From Lachnospiraceae bacterium GAM79 (lineage in GTDB: Bacteria > Bacillota > Clostridia > Lachnospirales > Lachnospiraceae): 64,000 bases of DNA. The stretch spans positions 1,116,001 through 1,180,000 of the forward strand of contig AP018536.1 in the NCBI GenBank assembly GCA_003584705.1, given 5' to 3'. Positions 52,001-60,687 of the stretch are shown here, piece by piece. The notes beneath the pieces were generated by a model that was not told the DNA's origin, did not search any database, and saw only the letters and a list, made by a program, of their open reading frames with translations. Position 1 is the stretch's first letter. Every line of letters starts with the position of its first letter. The position numbers were made by a program, and so were the translations under genes.

Positions 52001-52299
52001 CCGATCAGATACAATACATACATGAAACCGGGCGGATAGTCCGTAAACATCTCGGCAGAATAGAACTGCCCTGGCCCTAAAGTGAAGATCCGGTCAGCCC
52101 AGGCTGCAAAACAGGCGATATCATTACTGAAGCCGTGGGTGGTGTATGCAAGGAGCAGGCGCAGAAGCAGGGCACCTCCAAATACAAGCAACAGAAGAGA
52201 ACGCCGGCTGCCGGTATTGCGGAAATGAGAACTGTTCTGAAAGCCAGTATAGCAGACACCGCACAAAAGCAGTGAAAGCAGTGCAAAAAGATGTATCAT
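49006..52299 (-). CDS. tandem GT-C glycosyltransferase with PMT-type C-terminal half
   Basis: 1097 residues with two membrane blocks. The first (1-430, about 11 helices) has an early acidic site (YTTHGFSNDIACFAAWADRI near 53-72) and resembles GT-C mannosyltransferases. A Ser/Thr/Ala-rich linker and a soluble jelly-roll-like part (510-645) follow. The second block (650-1097) is a protein O-mannosyltransferase-like domain with the DE motif in MYFDEIYHARTAYEFLHGLP, then THPPLGK and RIATIDVYITFF. It would use polyprenyl-phosphate sugars outside the membrane, perhaps to glycosylate surface proteins. GGGGGAA lies before the ATG. The divergent sortase operon encodes Thr-rich proteins that are plausible targets. 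Confidence 0.85.
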   Translation of the reverse strand: MIHLFALLSLLLCGVCYTGFQNSSHFRNTGSRRSLLLLVFGGALLLRLLLAYTTHGFSNDIACFAAWADRIFTLGPGQFYSAEMFTDYPPGFMYVLYLIGALRSLLQIPYYSDLHILLLKLPAILCDIACGFLLYREAVKRLHFSDLQGIFAASAYLFQPAVILNSSCWGQVDSVYTLMIILMCLFLMKGNLLPAYAVYGLGVLLKPQMLIFTPVLLAGIWDHVFLQDFSWRKFFYNLCGGLVVICGMLLLCAPFGLTAAISQYTSTLGSYEYAAINAYNFWGLLGMNWVDQNTIFLFLPCKTWGTIVILLIVLFTFLIAARCRKEPSRYFCLGAFIILTMFLFSVRMHERYMYPGLALLLFCCLYRPSTPLWKCFSGFAVLHFYNTANVLYHYDPQNYDRKAPIILLVSAGMLCCLYYFYKIIWKYYVHDETGTATNAKTQTATGRRASGHTASTRSAAGLGQRLREYFLSPLEPIPSEERIRFTKPDLCLLLAIGILYSCFALYDLGDRKAPATTYDMSGELQAIELEFPEDALPVTMASYLAPWHQRHFGMDVKSNAEDSWTYLGEIILNNVFTWQDVSLQDLLTQATENGTSDVSATTRYLRLSLTDNDASLIELVFLDANGNITRPLNADAYPTLFDESNLYPERYSFRNSMYFDEIYHARTAYEFLHGLPTYENTHPPLGKIFIALGVAIFGMNPFGWRIMGTLFGIAMLPFIYLLGKKMTRNTPAAALACFLFAFDFMHFTQTRIATIDVYITFFVIAMYYFMYYYCSMSFYDTPLYKTFVPLGLCGICMGLGIASKWTGIYAGCGLALLFFAHLLRRYREYLYAKAHPGKSTNGMEHQQIVKRFPDYTVKTIDFCLTFFVLVPAVIYLLSYLPFVDNSHPGLFDRMLTNQTSMFNYHSGLEATHPYSSSWYQWPTMVRPIWYYSGYVTDAVKEGISAFGNPLVWWGGIPAFLYVLYLLVTHSSFLRALTGKAAASSATTPLSRREYHAAAFLVVGYLAQYLPWFFVTRITFIYHYFPSTPFVVLMIVYSLMQLKKRVSNRTFAVICCAYAVLAFGLFLLFYPVLSGQPVDVDFVVKYLRWRDTWVLISG

Positions 52300-52443
52300 A
52301 AGATTTTATTCCCCCAATAGTTTCTTATTTAAAATCATACCTTAAAAATATCAAAAAATAACTCTTTCGTAAAGACGAATGCGGAAAAATAAGGTATAAT
52401 CATTAACAAATTATAACGATTCTTGCAGGAAGGGGAAACTGGC

Positions 52444-53211
52444 ATGAAAAATAAAAAAGCGGAAAATGCGATCACAGCAGTGCTGGCGGCAGCGGTACTG
52501 GTGACCGGAGGAATGAGTCTGCATTCTTATCTGTCAGAGCAGAGAGCAAAAAATGAATACGATGCCATCCGCCAGGAGGTGGTGGCAGAGCCTACGGCGG
52601 GGGAAACACAGGAAGAGATTGCGGAGAAAAATCATCCGGAGCTGCAGATTGACTTTGCCGAACTTATCAGGACCAACCCGGATTTTCGTGGATGGCTCTA
52701 TTTCCCGGCATTGGACATCAGTTATCCGGTGGTACAGGGGGAGGACAATGACTATTATCTGAAGCATTCCTTTGAGGGGGAGAGTGTGAATGCTGGATGC
52801 ATTTTCATGGACTGTGGGGCTTCAGCAGACTGGTCAGACAGGAATACCTTCGTATTCGGACATAATATGCGGGATGAGAGCATGTTTGGGGCTTTTAAAA
52901 ATTTGCTGAAGGGGACGGCAAGCTGCGAGGAGAATCCTTACTTCTATATATACACGGAAGATAAAGTCTACATTTATGAGATTTTTTCCTATTATGAAAC
53001 AAAGAGTACCAGTGACCGTTTTGCCACGTTTACCTCAGATGCCTCCTATGATGATTATGTGCAGTGGGCCACGGAACATTCCCTGTATGCTTCGGATGCG
53101 GACTTAAGTGACAGAGGAAACATCGTATCGCTATCCACCTGTTACGGTTCTTCCGGTACAAAAAGGCGGGCTCTGATCCATGGAGTCCTGACAGAAACGG
53201 CCGATTATTAG
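52444..53211 (+). CDS. srtB: class B sortase
   Basis: 255 residues with an N-terminal membrane anchor at about 8-25. The sortase fold shows the catalytic His in TFVFGHNMRDESMFGAFKNL near 138, the Cys in VSLSTCYG near 232 and the Arg in KRRALIHGVL near 241; the N-terminal helix block FRGWLYFPALDISYPVVQG is typical of class B. AGGAAGGGG precedes the ATG. Two genes downstream encode proteins with C-terminal sorting signals (RRPQTSDD and RRPRTGDD), the likely substrates. Confidence 0.93.
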   Translation: MKNKKAENAITAVLAAAVLVTGGMSLHSYLSEQRAKNEYDAIRQEVVAEPTAGETQEEIAEKNHPELQIDFAELIRTNPDFRGWLYFPALDISYPVVQGEDNDYYLKHSFEGESVNAGCIFMDCGASADWSDRNTFVFGHNMRDESMFGAFKNLLKGTASCEENPYFYIYTEDKVYIYEIFSYYETKSTSDRFATFTSDASYDDYVQWATEHSLYASDADLSDRGNIVSLSTCYGSSGTKRRALIHGVLTETADY

Positions 53212-53381
53212 GAATATAGTACTACAAACAGATAAGCAGAGGACAAGAATAAGCAAAAAATCACATTTTTAATAAAAAATCTGAACCCTTTTTGAAAGCA
53301 CTTCCGTCTTAATAGTTGTAAAGAGGAACGAAAACGTTGTAAAACGTGAAAAACATTGGATTTCATTGAGGGAGAAATCAG

Positions 53382-55382
53382 ATGAGCAGATTTAGCAAGT
53401 ATGTAAGGGAAAAAGTAGTAAAGGTTCTGGTAGCAGCACTGGTAGCAGGTTCCGTCGCAGGGAACGAGGGGATTACTGTGCAGGCAGCAGGTGCGGATTT
53501 AAATGATCCATTTTCATTTGTATTATATACAAATGAATTTGTATCCTCAAATCTGGACCATATTGAGGGAAATGCCGCAATTAGAGAATTAAAGGTTTCC
53601 ATGGTAAGCTATGGGGGAAAATCTTATCTGGGAGATCTTTCTGCTCCCAATCAGATTCTTAAATATACAGCTTCAGGCAGAACAGATGAAAAGGAGCTGG
53701 TGATTCCCCTTACTAATTCTGACGGAACACAGAACTCTGTTGAGCGGGAAGTGACTGGACAGGGTTATAATATTATAGCTGGTGAAAATAAATTATATAC
53801 TGGAAATCTTCTGAAGAACTGTGAGGTATGGGATACAGATATTGCATCTGAGATCAGCAATGTCCTGGCAGGTAATATGGTACAGAAAAGCAACGACTTG
53901 TATGCTTTGGCGGATGAAAATAACGATACACAACTGGTATTGAATGTAACAAGTGCTGAGTTAAATACCAGGATGGAAGACTATGACAAAGAGATCACCG
54001 GCGCAGCTTTTTATGGAAAAACAGTTGTGGTAAATGTAAGTGATTCCGGAACTGTGAATATTACCGGCTGGATGAATGCGCATGGTGCAAAAAAGCAAGC
54101 ATTGGAACATCAGCTGTGGGCAGACAGAATTATTTGGAACTTTGGCAATGCAACAGAAGTTAATGTAAATTCTATTTTCGGATATATTCTGGCTCCGAAT
54201 GCAACTGTCTATAATGGCGGAACTGTTGTCGGAGGCATCATAGCGGATAAGTATAAGCAGGGTGGAGAGATTCACTGTCCGTGCGAACCGGATGAGCCGG
54301 AACCTACGCCTACGCCGGTAGTAACCGAGGAACCTACGCCGACGCCGGTAGTAACCGAGGAGCCTACGCCTACGCCGGTAGTAACCGAGGAACCTACGCC
54401 GACGCCGGTAGTAACCGAGGAGCCTACGCCTACGCCGGTAGTAACCGAGGAGCCTACACCTACGCCGGTAGTAACCGAGGAGCCTACGCCGACACCGGTA
54501 GTAACCGAGGAGCCTACGCCTACGCCGGTAGTAACCGAGGAGCCTACGCCTACGCCGGTGGTAACCGAGGAGCCTACGCCGACACCGGTAGTAACCGAGG
54601 AGCCTACGCCTACGCCGGTAATAACCGAGGAGCCTACGCCTACGCCGGTAGTAACCGAGGAGCCTACGCCTACGCCGGTAGTAACCGAGGAGCCTACGCC
54701 GACACCGGTAGTAACCGAGGAGCCTACGCCTACGCCGGTAGTAACCGAGGAGCCTACGCCGACACCGACGGTACCGGTGGTAACCGAGGAGCCTACACCG
54801 ACACCGACGGTACCGGTGGTAACCGAGGAGCCTACGCCGACACCGACGGTACCGGTGGTAACCGAAGAACCTACGCCGACACCGACGGTACCGGTGGTAA
54901 CCGAAGAACCTACGCCGACACCGACGGTACCGGTGGTAACCGAAGAACCTACGCCGACACCGACGGTACCGGTGGTAACCGAGGAGCCTACGCCGACACC
55001 GACGGTACCGGTAGTAACCGAGGAGCCTACGCCGACACCGACGGTACCGGTGGTAACCGAAGAACCTACACCAACACCAACCGCAACACCTGACACCCCG
55101 GATGAACCCGATACTCCGGACGATACACCAGATGATCCCGGTACACCGGCAGATCCCGGCACACCGGCCGGTGGAATCCCGGACACCCCGCAGGTACTTG
55201 GTGCAAGACGCCGCAGAATGGTGACCATCGAGGATGAGACAGTTCCCTTGGCGGACAGAGCAGTCCTCGGAGCATCCAGACGACCGCAGACCAGCGATGA
55301 CTCCGATGCCTGGAATCTGGGCTTTGCCTTTTCCCTGACGAGTCTGGGAGCATGGCTTGTTCTTAAGCGAAAAGAACATTAA
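53382..55382 (+). CDS. sorted surface protein, choice-of-anchor A domain, long Thr-Pro stalk
   Basis: 666 residues. A signal peptide (VLVAALVAGSVAGNEGITVQA) is followed by a choice-of-anchor-A-like domain at about 35-300 (DPFSFVLYTNEFVSSNLDHI; RIIWNFGNATEVNVNS; GYILAPNATVYNGGTVVGG). A Pro/Thr stalk of tandem repeats covers about 307-560. The C-terminus has two VLGA-RR words (QVLGARRRRM; AVLGASRRPQ), then PQTSDD, a hydrophobic segment and a KRKEH tail: a sorting signal. The protein is probably tied to the wall by the upstream sortase. GAGGGAG precedes the ATG. Confidence 0.88.
   Translation: MSRFSKYVREKVVKVLVAALVAGSVAGNEGITVQAAGADLNDPFSFVLYTNEFVSSNLDHIEGNAAIRELKVSMVSYGGKSYLGDLSAPNQILKYTASGRTDEKELVIPLTNSDGTQNSVEREVTGQGYNIIAGENKLYTGNLLKNCEVWDTDIASEISNVLAGNMVQKSNDLYALADENNDTQLVLNVTSAELNTRMEDYDKEITGAAFYGKTVVVNVSDSGTVNITGWMNAHGAKKQALEHQLWADRIIWNFGNATEVNVNSIFGYILAPNATVYNGGTVVGGIIADKYKQGGEIHCPCEPDEPEPTPTPVVTEEPTPTPVVTEEPTPTPVVTEEPTPTPVVTEEPTPTPVVTEEPTPTPVVTEEPTPTPVVTEEPTPTPVVTEEPTPTPVVTEEPTPTPVVTEEPTPTPVITEEPTPTPVVTEEPTPTPVVTEEPTPTPVVTEEPTPTPVVTEEPTPTPTVPVVTEEPTPTPTVPVVTEEPTPTPTVPVVTEEPTPTPTVPVVTEEPTPTPTVPVVTEEPTPTPTVPVVTEEPTPTPTVPVVTEEPTPTPTVPVVTEEPTPTPTATPDTPDEPDTPDDTPDDPGTPADPGTPAGGIPDTPQVLGARRRRMVTIEDETVPLADRAVLGASRRPQTSDDSDAWNLGFAFSLTSLGAWLVLKRKEH
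54301..55062 (+). repeat. in-frame tandem repeats, 15 x 30 bp then 8 x 39 bp
   Basis: Fifteen 30-bp units encode EPTPTPVVTE, one with Ile for Val; they run directly into eight 39-bp units encoding EPTPTPTVPVVTE. Units differ mainly at third codon positions, and variants such as ACGCCTACG and ACGCCGACA recur, as expected of slippage or unequal exchange. The unit lengths are multiples of three, so gain or loss keeps the frame. Confidence 0.95.
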
Positions 55383-55422
55383 ACAGGAACGGAACGACAG
55401 CCGATCTTAGCTGTAAAAGTAT

Positions 55423-55469
55423 AAAAGGATCAGAATCTTGAAAAATTTTTCAAATTCTGGTCCTTTTTT
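55423..55469 (+). terminator. terminator of the first surface protein gene
   Basis: GGATCAGAATCTTGAAAAA pairs with TTTTTCAAATTCTGGTCC (small mismatch), followed by T6. Confidence 0.85.
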
Positions 55470-55549
55470 CCATTTGGCGCAGTCTTACTTATTAGGAGAG
55501 TAAAAAGAAGTAATAAAAACAGAAATACTGGTTTTGAGGGGAAACAGAA

Positions 55550-57685
55550 ATGAAGTTAAAAAACGTAATACAGACCAAACTGGCAAAAACTCTGGTAGCG
55601 GCACTGATGATCGGCAGCATCTCCAACACCGGATTTACGGTACAGGCGGAAGAAGCAACGCAGAATGAGCAGAACGATGTTGTTGAAATGGCAAGTGCAA
55701 GCGGAAACGACAGCGTTGTTGCTGTAAAAGAGAAAACCTATCCCAACATCAAAACGGTGATTCTTGCTGGAGGCACCATGGCAAAATATGTGGGAGGACA
55801 GGTAGCCAGCCCCAACGTATGGCCCAATAATTACAAGCCGGCAAACGGAGATTTTTCATTGTTTGCAGGTCATAAGATGACTTTGGATGATGCTGAAACC
55901 TTTAAATATCTTTCTGTGGATAATACAGGGGTAGATGCCGAAGGAAAGTTAACCGGAAGTAACGGAGCAAGCTGGCAGTGCGTTGGATTCGTAGCATTAG
56001 ATGTAAACAAATATTCTGACTGTAAGCCCGCAGATTTGTTACACTATGTTTATTACGGTGAAGACAGCGAAGGCACTTCCTATTATAAAGAAAACTGCGG
56101 AAAAACCCTTGAGGATGTAAAACAGTATGTGAATGACAACAACGGCGTCTTGTATGGTGAAAATGTAACGGAAAGTTTTATGAATCAGTTGCTCACCACC
56201 GGTCGGTCCTTCAGCGGAGTCACCATTGCCACGGTATGGTATGTGACCACACCCACAGAGACCTGGATCAATTATGACGGATACGATTACAGGATTCCCG
56301 GGGTATCCGCAGTAGATTATTATGAATATCCCACGGGAACGGTAACTTTTGAACAGAATGAGAACGGCGCAGTGTTCCATTATATTTCCGAAGGTATTAC
56401 CATTACTACAACTCCGGAACTGGAACAGCATTGGGAAAGCGGCACCGGCAGGGTGACCTATGATGCAACGATCACCATTACGATCCACAGCAATGCCCCG
56501 GACAAGGTAAGAATCAATCTGTCCGATGCCATCGGTTATCTGAACGGTACCGTGGCAGGAGGAAATGCGGCAGAGCCCGGAGATACCCTGTACTACAACA
56601 TAAAGCTGGTAAATGAGAGCAATAAGGAGTATCAGTATGATCCTGCAAAGGCCACGATCGGTACGATCCCGGCGGCGCCTAAGGCAGGAGAGAAAGTAAC
56701 GGTTCTGTCCAGTGGTTTTGAAGGTTATGAGATCGGTGAAGTGGGAGCGTTCTGTACATTGCCCCGCCGTATTTTAAATGCTCCGTTACGGGATCTCGGA
56801 ATCACCGCAGGCAAGGTTACGGATGCGATTGTCGGAGAGGCTCTTTTGAAAAAAGGATATGGCAGCGAAGAAATGAAGCCGGAAGAGGTTACGCAGAGCT
56901 GCCTGGCACAGTATTACTTAGACTGGTTCAACAATACTTCCAGAGAAGAAGGAAATAAGGTCTACGGCTTTTCAGAACTTACGGCAGAGGAACTGGCAAT
57001 CCTGACCAACGGAACAGCCGATACCACAGTAGCGGAGAGCTGTTCTGCAGTAGCAGATGCTTTATATTACACGACATATCATAATGTATATACTTTTGAC
57101 GGTGAAGGTCTGTATGACCGGATGCTGAAAAACGGACAGGAAGGTTCCTATGCAGATACTCTGGTATCCGACCTGTTAAAGGACGGAGAAGTGAAGATCA
57201 CCACTAACCTTAACGGTGTGTTGGCCAACAACGGCTATCAGATGACCAGATACGGCTTCGGAATGCAGTTTGAATTGTCCAGAGAGCCGGAGGTTACTCC
57301 GCCCGTGACTACCAGCCCGGAACCTACTCCCAGTGCTACTCCGGAGCCTACGCCGACAGGCACACCGGATACCACACCCACGACGCCGACCACTACTCCG
57401 ACCGCACCCCCGGATACTCCGGACGATTCGGATGATTCCGATACCCCGGATACTCCCGGTACACCGTCTGAGCCGGCAACCCCGGTAACACCTCAGGTGC
57501 TTGGTGTAAGACGTCAGCGGGTTGTAAGCATTACCGATGATCCTACACCATTGGCGGACAGAGCAGTCCTGGGAGCTTCCAGAAGACCCAGGACCGGCGA
57601 TGATTCCAATACATGGAATCTGGGCTTTGCCCTTTCCTTGACAGGGCTGGGAGCATGGCTTATTATTAAGAAGAAGCAATCATAA
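55550..57685 (+). CDS. sorted surface protein with Thr-Pro linker
   Basis: 711 residues. The signal peptide (LAKTLVAALMIGSISNTGFT, then VQAEE) resembles that of the protein before it. A large exported region of about 550 residues follows that I do not recognise, with beta-rich parts (FHYISEGITITTTPELEQHW) and a helical part (SCLAQYYLDWFNNTSREEGN). A Pro/Thr linker covers about 585-650. The tail repeats the neighbour's plan: QVLGVRRQRV, AVLGASRRPRTGDD, a hydrophobic segment and KKKQS. This is a sortase substrate. GAGGGGAAA precedes the ATG. Confidence 0.85.
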   Translation: MKLKNVIQTKLAKTLVAALMIGSISNTGFTVQAEEATQNEQNDVVEMASASGNDSVVAVKEKTYPNIKTVILAGGTMAKYVGGQVASPNVWPNNYKPANGDFSLFAGHKMTLDDAETFKYLSVDNTGVDAEGKLTGSNGASWQCVGFVALDVNKYSDCKPADLLHYVYYGEDSEGTSYYKENCGKTLEDVKQYVNDNNGVLYGENVTESFMNQLLTTGRSFSGVTIATVWYVTTPTETWINYDGYDYRIPGVSAVDYYEYPTGTVTFEQNENGAVFHYISEGITITTTPELEQHWESGTGRVTYDATITITIHSNAPDKVRINLSDAIGYLNGTVAGGNAAEPGDTLYYNIKLVNESNKEYQYDPAKATIGTIPAAPKAGEKVTVLSSGFEGYEIGEVGAFCTLPRRILNAPLRDLGITAGKVTDAIVGEALLKKGYGSEEMKPEEVTQSCLAQYYLDWFNNTSREEGNKVYGFSELTAEELAILTNGTADTTVAESCSAVADALYYTTYHNVYTFDGEGLYDRMLKNGQEGSYADTLVSDLLKDGEVKITTNLNGVLANNGYQMTRYGFGMQFELSREPEVTPPVTTSPEPTPSATPEPTPTGTPDTTPTTPTTTPTAPPDTPDDSDDSDTPDTPGTPSEPATPVTPQVLGVRRQRVVSITDDPTPLADRAVLGASRRPRTGDDSNTWNLGFALSLTGLGAWLIIKKKQS

Positions 57686-57737
57686 CGAATAAACATATAT
57701 TTACTATAAACAATCAAGGAAAGAAGAGGTAGAACAA

Positions 57738-58304
57738 ATGAAAAAAAGATGGATGAGTCTTGTTCTGACAGTCATCATGGTGCTGAGCCTTGCAGGTTGC
57801 GGCAAGAGTACAGAATTATCCTCTGTAAGCCGTGATCCTGCCACGGATGACGGAACTGTCTGGTTCGATGAAGAGGCAGTGGCACTGGCGGGTTCTGTGA
57901 GAAAAGCCGGTATGAGTGAAGCTGAGCTGGCCCGTGCAGATGAACTTCGTGCCATGGCTATCGATGCGTTGGATATTGTAAACGCGAAGAGAGCAGAGAA
58001 CGGCCTGGCAGCACTGAACTGGAGCAACGGTCTGGAGTCCTGCGCTATGGTAAGAGCACAGGAAGCAGCTTCCAAGTTCTCCCATACCAGACCCAACGGT
58101 AAGGACTGGTACACAGTGAACAGTGAACTGATGTGGGGCGAGAATCTGGCGAAGGGCTATGATTCCGCACAGAGTGTAGTAGATGCCTGGATGGCTTCTC
58201 CTACACACGCAGCGAATATCCTGGCAGGCGATTTTACCACCTGCAGCATTGCGGTCTATGAGACCAATGGCAAGTTGTATTTTGCCCAGGAGTTCGGCTA
58301 TTAA
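57738..58304 (+). CDS. CAP-domain (SCP/PR-1) lipoprotein
   Basis: 188 residues: a lipoprotein signal (SLVLTVIMVLSLAGCGK, lipobox LAGC near 18), a short linker, then a CAP domain from about 75. Marks are IVNAKRAENGLAALNWSNGL, AQEAASKFSHTRPNGKDWYT, WGENLAKGY, VVDAWMASPTHAANILAGDF and a final YFAQEFGY. Bacterial CAP proteins are exported and often lie with wall or surface genes; the biochemical role is unclear. GAAGAGGT precedes the ATG. Last gene of the surface cluster. Confidence 0.92.
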   Translation: MKKRWMSLVLTVIMVLSLAGCGKSTELSSVSRDPATDDGTVWFDEEAVALAGSVRKAGMSEAELARADELRAMAIDALDIVNAKRAENGLAALNWSNGLESCAMVRAQEAASKFSHTRPNGKDWYTVNSELMWGENLAKGYDSAQSVVDAWMASPTHAANILAGDFTTCSIAVYETNGKLYFAQEFGY

Positions 58305-58347
58305 CAGGGTATTTCTTATCATGAGGGGATAGAGAGATAAATGACAG

Positions 58348-58388
58348 GAGAGAGTTGATATTCTTAACGGAATATTAACTCTCTTTTT
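58348..58388 (+). terminator. terminator of the CAP lipoprotein gene
   Basis: GAGAGTTGATATTC pairs with GAATATTAACTCTC (one wobble), then T5. The remaining 200 bases before the chemoreceptor hold a GC-rich hairpin (ATCCGG/CCGGAT near 58500) and nothing else clear. Confidence 0.85.
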
Positions 58389-58587
58389 GGGCTTCAAAAG
58401 ATAGAAAATTTTCCTGAATCATGGTAAAATAAAATCGACATATAAAATTAAGTATCTCAGCAGAAGATCACCGTCCCAAAATGAAGGAAATGCATGGGAT
58501 ATCCGGGCGCTGCCGGATAAGTGGTCACTTCATAGAGTACAGGAAAATAAAGCATATAATAAAAATGCAGCGCAGAAATGAGGACAT

Positions 58588-60621
58588 ATGAGTACAAAAG
58601 CATCACAGAAGGGCACAAAGGGGCAGACACCCGGCATGACGACGATCCGGGAACGTCTGCAGAAGGCAATCAGCAGGCTGGTAGTGTTCTCAATTATTCC
58701 GTTGGTCATCCTTACCGTGATCCTGAATCTGTCCAGTACCATGAGAACACTGGAAGACGATATGCTGGTGGTGGCAGAGATTTCCGCAGACCGTATCAAT
58801 GAGGAACTACGGGTGACAACGACGATCGTATCCGAACTCGGATGCAGTTACCAGCTGTCTTCTCCGGTATTTACCCAGGAGCAGAAACAGCAGTATATCA
58901 ACCAACGCATGGAAGCTTATGGAATGGTCAGAGGCAAGCTGATCGGCTCCAACGGTATCTGTGCTTATGACGGAACCGATTATAGTGACCGTGATTATTT
59001 TAAGAGATCCATGCAGGGAGAGGTCGTGGTATCGGATCCCGTGATTGCAAAGACAGACGGTAAGCTCAGCGTTATCATTTCCGCACCCGTATATGCAGAC
59101 GGAGATAAGAATGGTGATATTGTCGGCGTGGTATTCGTTGTGCCGGATCCGGAGTTCTTAAATGATATTGCTGCGGCAGTCTCTGTCAGTAAGAATTCCG
59201 AGTGCTATCTGTTGGGAGAAACAGGTATCACCATTGCTCACTGTGATTCTGCGATTGCCCAGGAGCAGAAGAGCAACATTGAACTGTCTCAGACGGACAG
59301 ATCTTTGCGGGGAATTGCAAAGGTAGAGCAGAAGATGATGACCGGAGCAACCGGATATGGCACTTATATGAAAGGCGGAACCATCACAATACAGGCTTAT
59401 GCACCAATAGAAGGAACCAATGGATGGAGCGTGGCAGTAAATGCACCACTGACAGATTTCCTTGGTTCTACCGTTGTATGTATTGTCATTGGTGTAGCAA
59501 TAGGTGCTGCAGCTTTATGTTTCAGTGTGCGCAGGGCAAAAAAGATCGGTCAGGCGATCGGTGAACCGGTGGCGGAATGTACCGAAAGAATACGTCAGCT
59601 GGCGGAAGGCGATCTGCATACTCCGGCACCTGTGATCCGGACACAGGATGAGACACAGATCCTGGCAGAGGCTACCGCAGCACTATCCGGCAATCTGCAG
59701 AAGGTCATCGGCGATGCGGATTATCTGTTGGGAGAAATGTCGGAAGGAAACTTCGCACTGACTTCAGGGTGTGCAGAAGCCTATGTGGGAGACTTTCAGG
59801 GACTGTTGGAATCTATCCGTAAGCTGAACCATAAGCTCAGTGAGACACTTAATGAGATCAAGACGGCAGTGGGACAGGTATCTCTGGGGGCAAACCAGAT
59901 GGCAGATGCTGCCCAGGGACTTGCGGAAGGTGCTACCGACCAGGCCGGTTCCGTAGAGGAACTGCAGGCTACCATCACGAATGTAACCGAGATCGTGGAG
60001 AAGAATGCCAAGGCACTGGGAGGTTCTTACCAGAAGGCTATGGATTACCAGCAGCAGGCGAAGGACAGCGGAGAGGAAATGAAGGGTCTGACAGATGCCA
60101 TGCAGCGTATCAACGATACTTCCAGGCAGATCAGCGATATTATCGGTGAGATTGAGGATATCGCATCCCAGACGAATCTGTTATCCCTGAATGCAGCCAT
60201 TGAGGCAGCCAGAGCAGGAGAGGCCGGAAGAGGCTTTGCAGTGGTTGCGGATCAGATCCGTAAGCTGGCAGATGACAGTGCACAGTCTGCGGTACATACC
60301 AGAGAATTGATTGAGACTTCCCTGCAGGAGATTGAGCATGGCAACCAGATCACGGACAAGACAGCCGAAGCATTGCAGAAGGTCGTGGAAGGCATTGAGG
60401 ATCTGGCCAACGAGTCCAAGAAAGCCATGGAAGAATCCAAGGCACAGGCAGATGCCATGATGCAGATCGAACAGGGCATTGAACAGATATCCACAGTGGT
60501 GCAGAACAACTCTGCGACCGCAGAAGAAACTTCTGCCACCAGTGAGGAATTGTCTGCGCAGGCCACCAACATGAACGAGCTGACCGCAGCATTCCAGTTA
60601 AGAGATCAAAATGTACGATGA
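58588..60621 (+). CDS. methyl-accepting chemotaxis protein
   Basis: 677 residues. First membrane segment at about 31-50 ([20 protein letters not shown]), a dCache-like sensor of about 230 residues with [20 protein letters not shown] near 130-149 (a typical dCache strand-helix signature), a second membrane segment near 293-312, HAMP, and a signalling hairpin with the tip [20 protein letters not shown] near 523-542. It differs from the other chemoreceptor in this window in its sensor part. ATGAGGACAT lies just before the ATG. No che genes are adjacent. Confidence 0.94.
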   Translation: MSTKASQKGTKGQTPGMTTIRERLQKAISRLVVFSIIPLVILTVILNLSSTMRTLEDDMLVVAEISADRINEELRVTTTIVSELGCSYQLSSPVFTQEQKQQYINQRMEAYGMVRGKLIGSNGICAYDGTDYSDRDYFKRSMQGEVVVSDPVIAKTDGKLSVIISAPVYADGDKNGDIVGVVFVVPDPEFLNDIAAAVSVSKNSECYLLGETGITIAHCDSAIAQEQKSNIELSQTDRSLRGIAKVEQKMMTGATGYGTYMKGGTITIQAYAPIEGTNGWSVAVNAPLTDFLGSTVVCIVIGVAIGAAALCFSVRRAKKIGQAIGEPVAECTERIRQLAEGDLHTPAPVIRTQDETQILAEATAALSGNLQKVIGDADYLLGEMSEGNFALTSGCAEAYVGDFQGLLESIRKLNHKLSETLNEIKTAVGQVSLGANQMADAAQGLAEGATDQAGSVEELQATITNVTEIVEKNAKALGGSYQKAMDYQQQAKDSGEEMKGLTDAMQRINDTSRQISDIIGEIEDIASQTNLLSLNAAIEAARAGEAGRGFAVVADQIRKLADDSAQSAVHTRELIETSLQEIEHGNQITDKTAEALQKVVEGIEDLANESKKAMEESKAQADAMMQIEQGIEQISTVVQNNSATAEETSATSEELSAQATNMNELTAAFQLRDQNVR

Positions 60622-60687
60622 TTCGGTGTAATGAATTCTGAAGATATGACATACAATGCTTAATAGAAACAAGCATTGGAGGCAGCC

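Noticed and set aside
54301..55062. CRISPR-like array of regular repeats
   Set aside because: Units are contiguous with no unique spacers and keep one reading frame; they encode a protein stalk.
53961..55379. Long minus-strand open frames (up to 472 and 318 codons) opposite the surface protein, including a VGVGSSVTT repeat
   Set aside because: They mirror the Thr-Pro repeat on the other strand, lack ribosome sites and have no family character; the plus-strand protein has signal peptide, domain and sorting signal.
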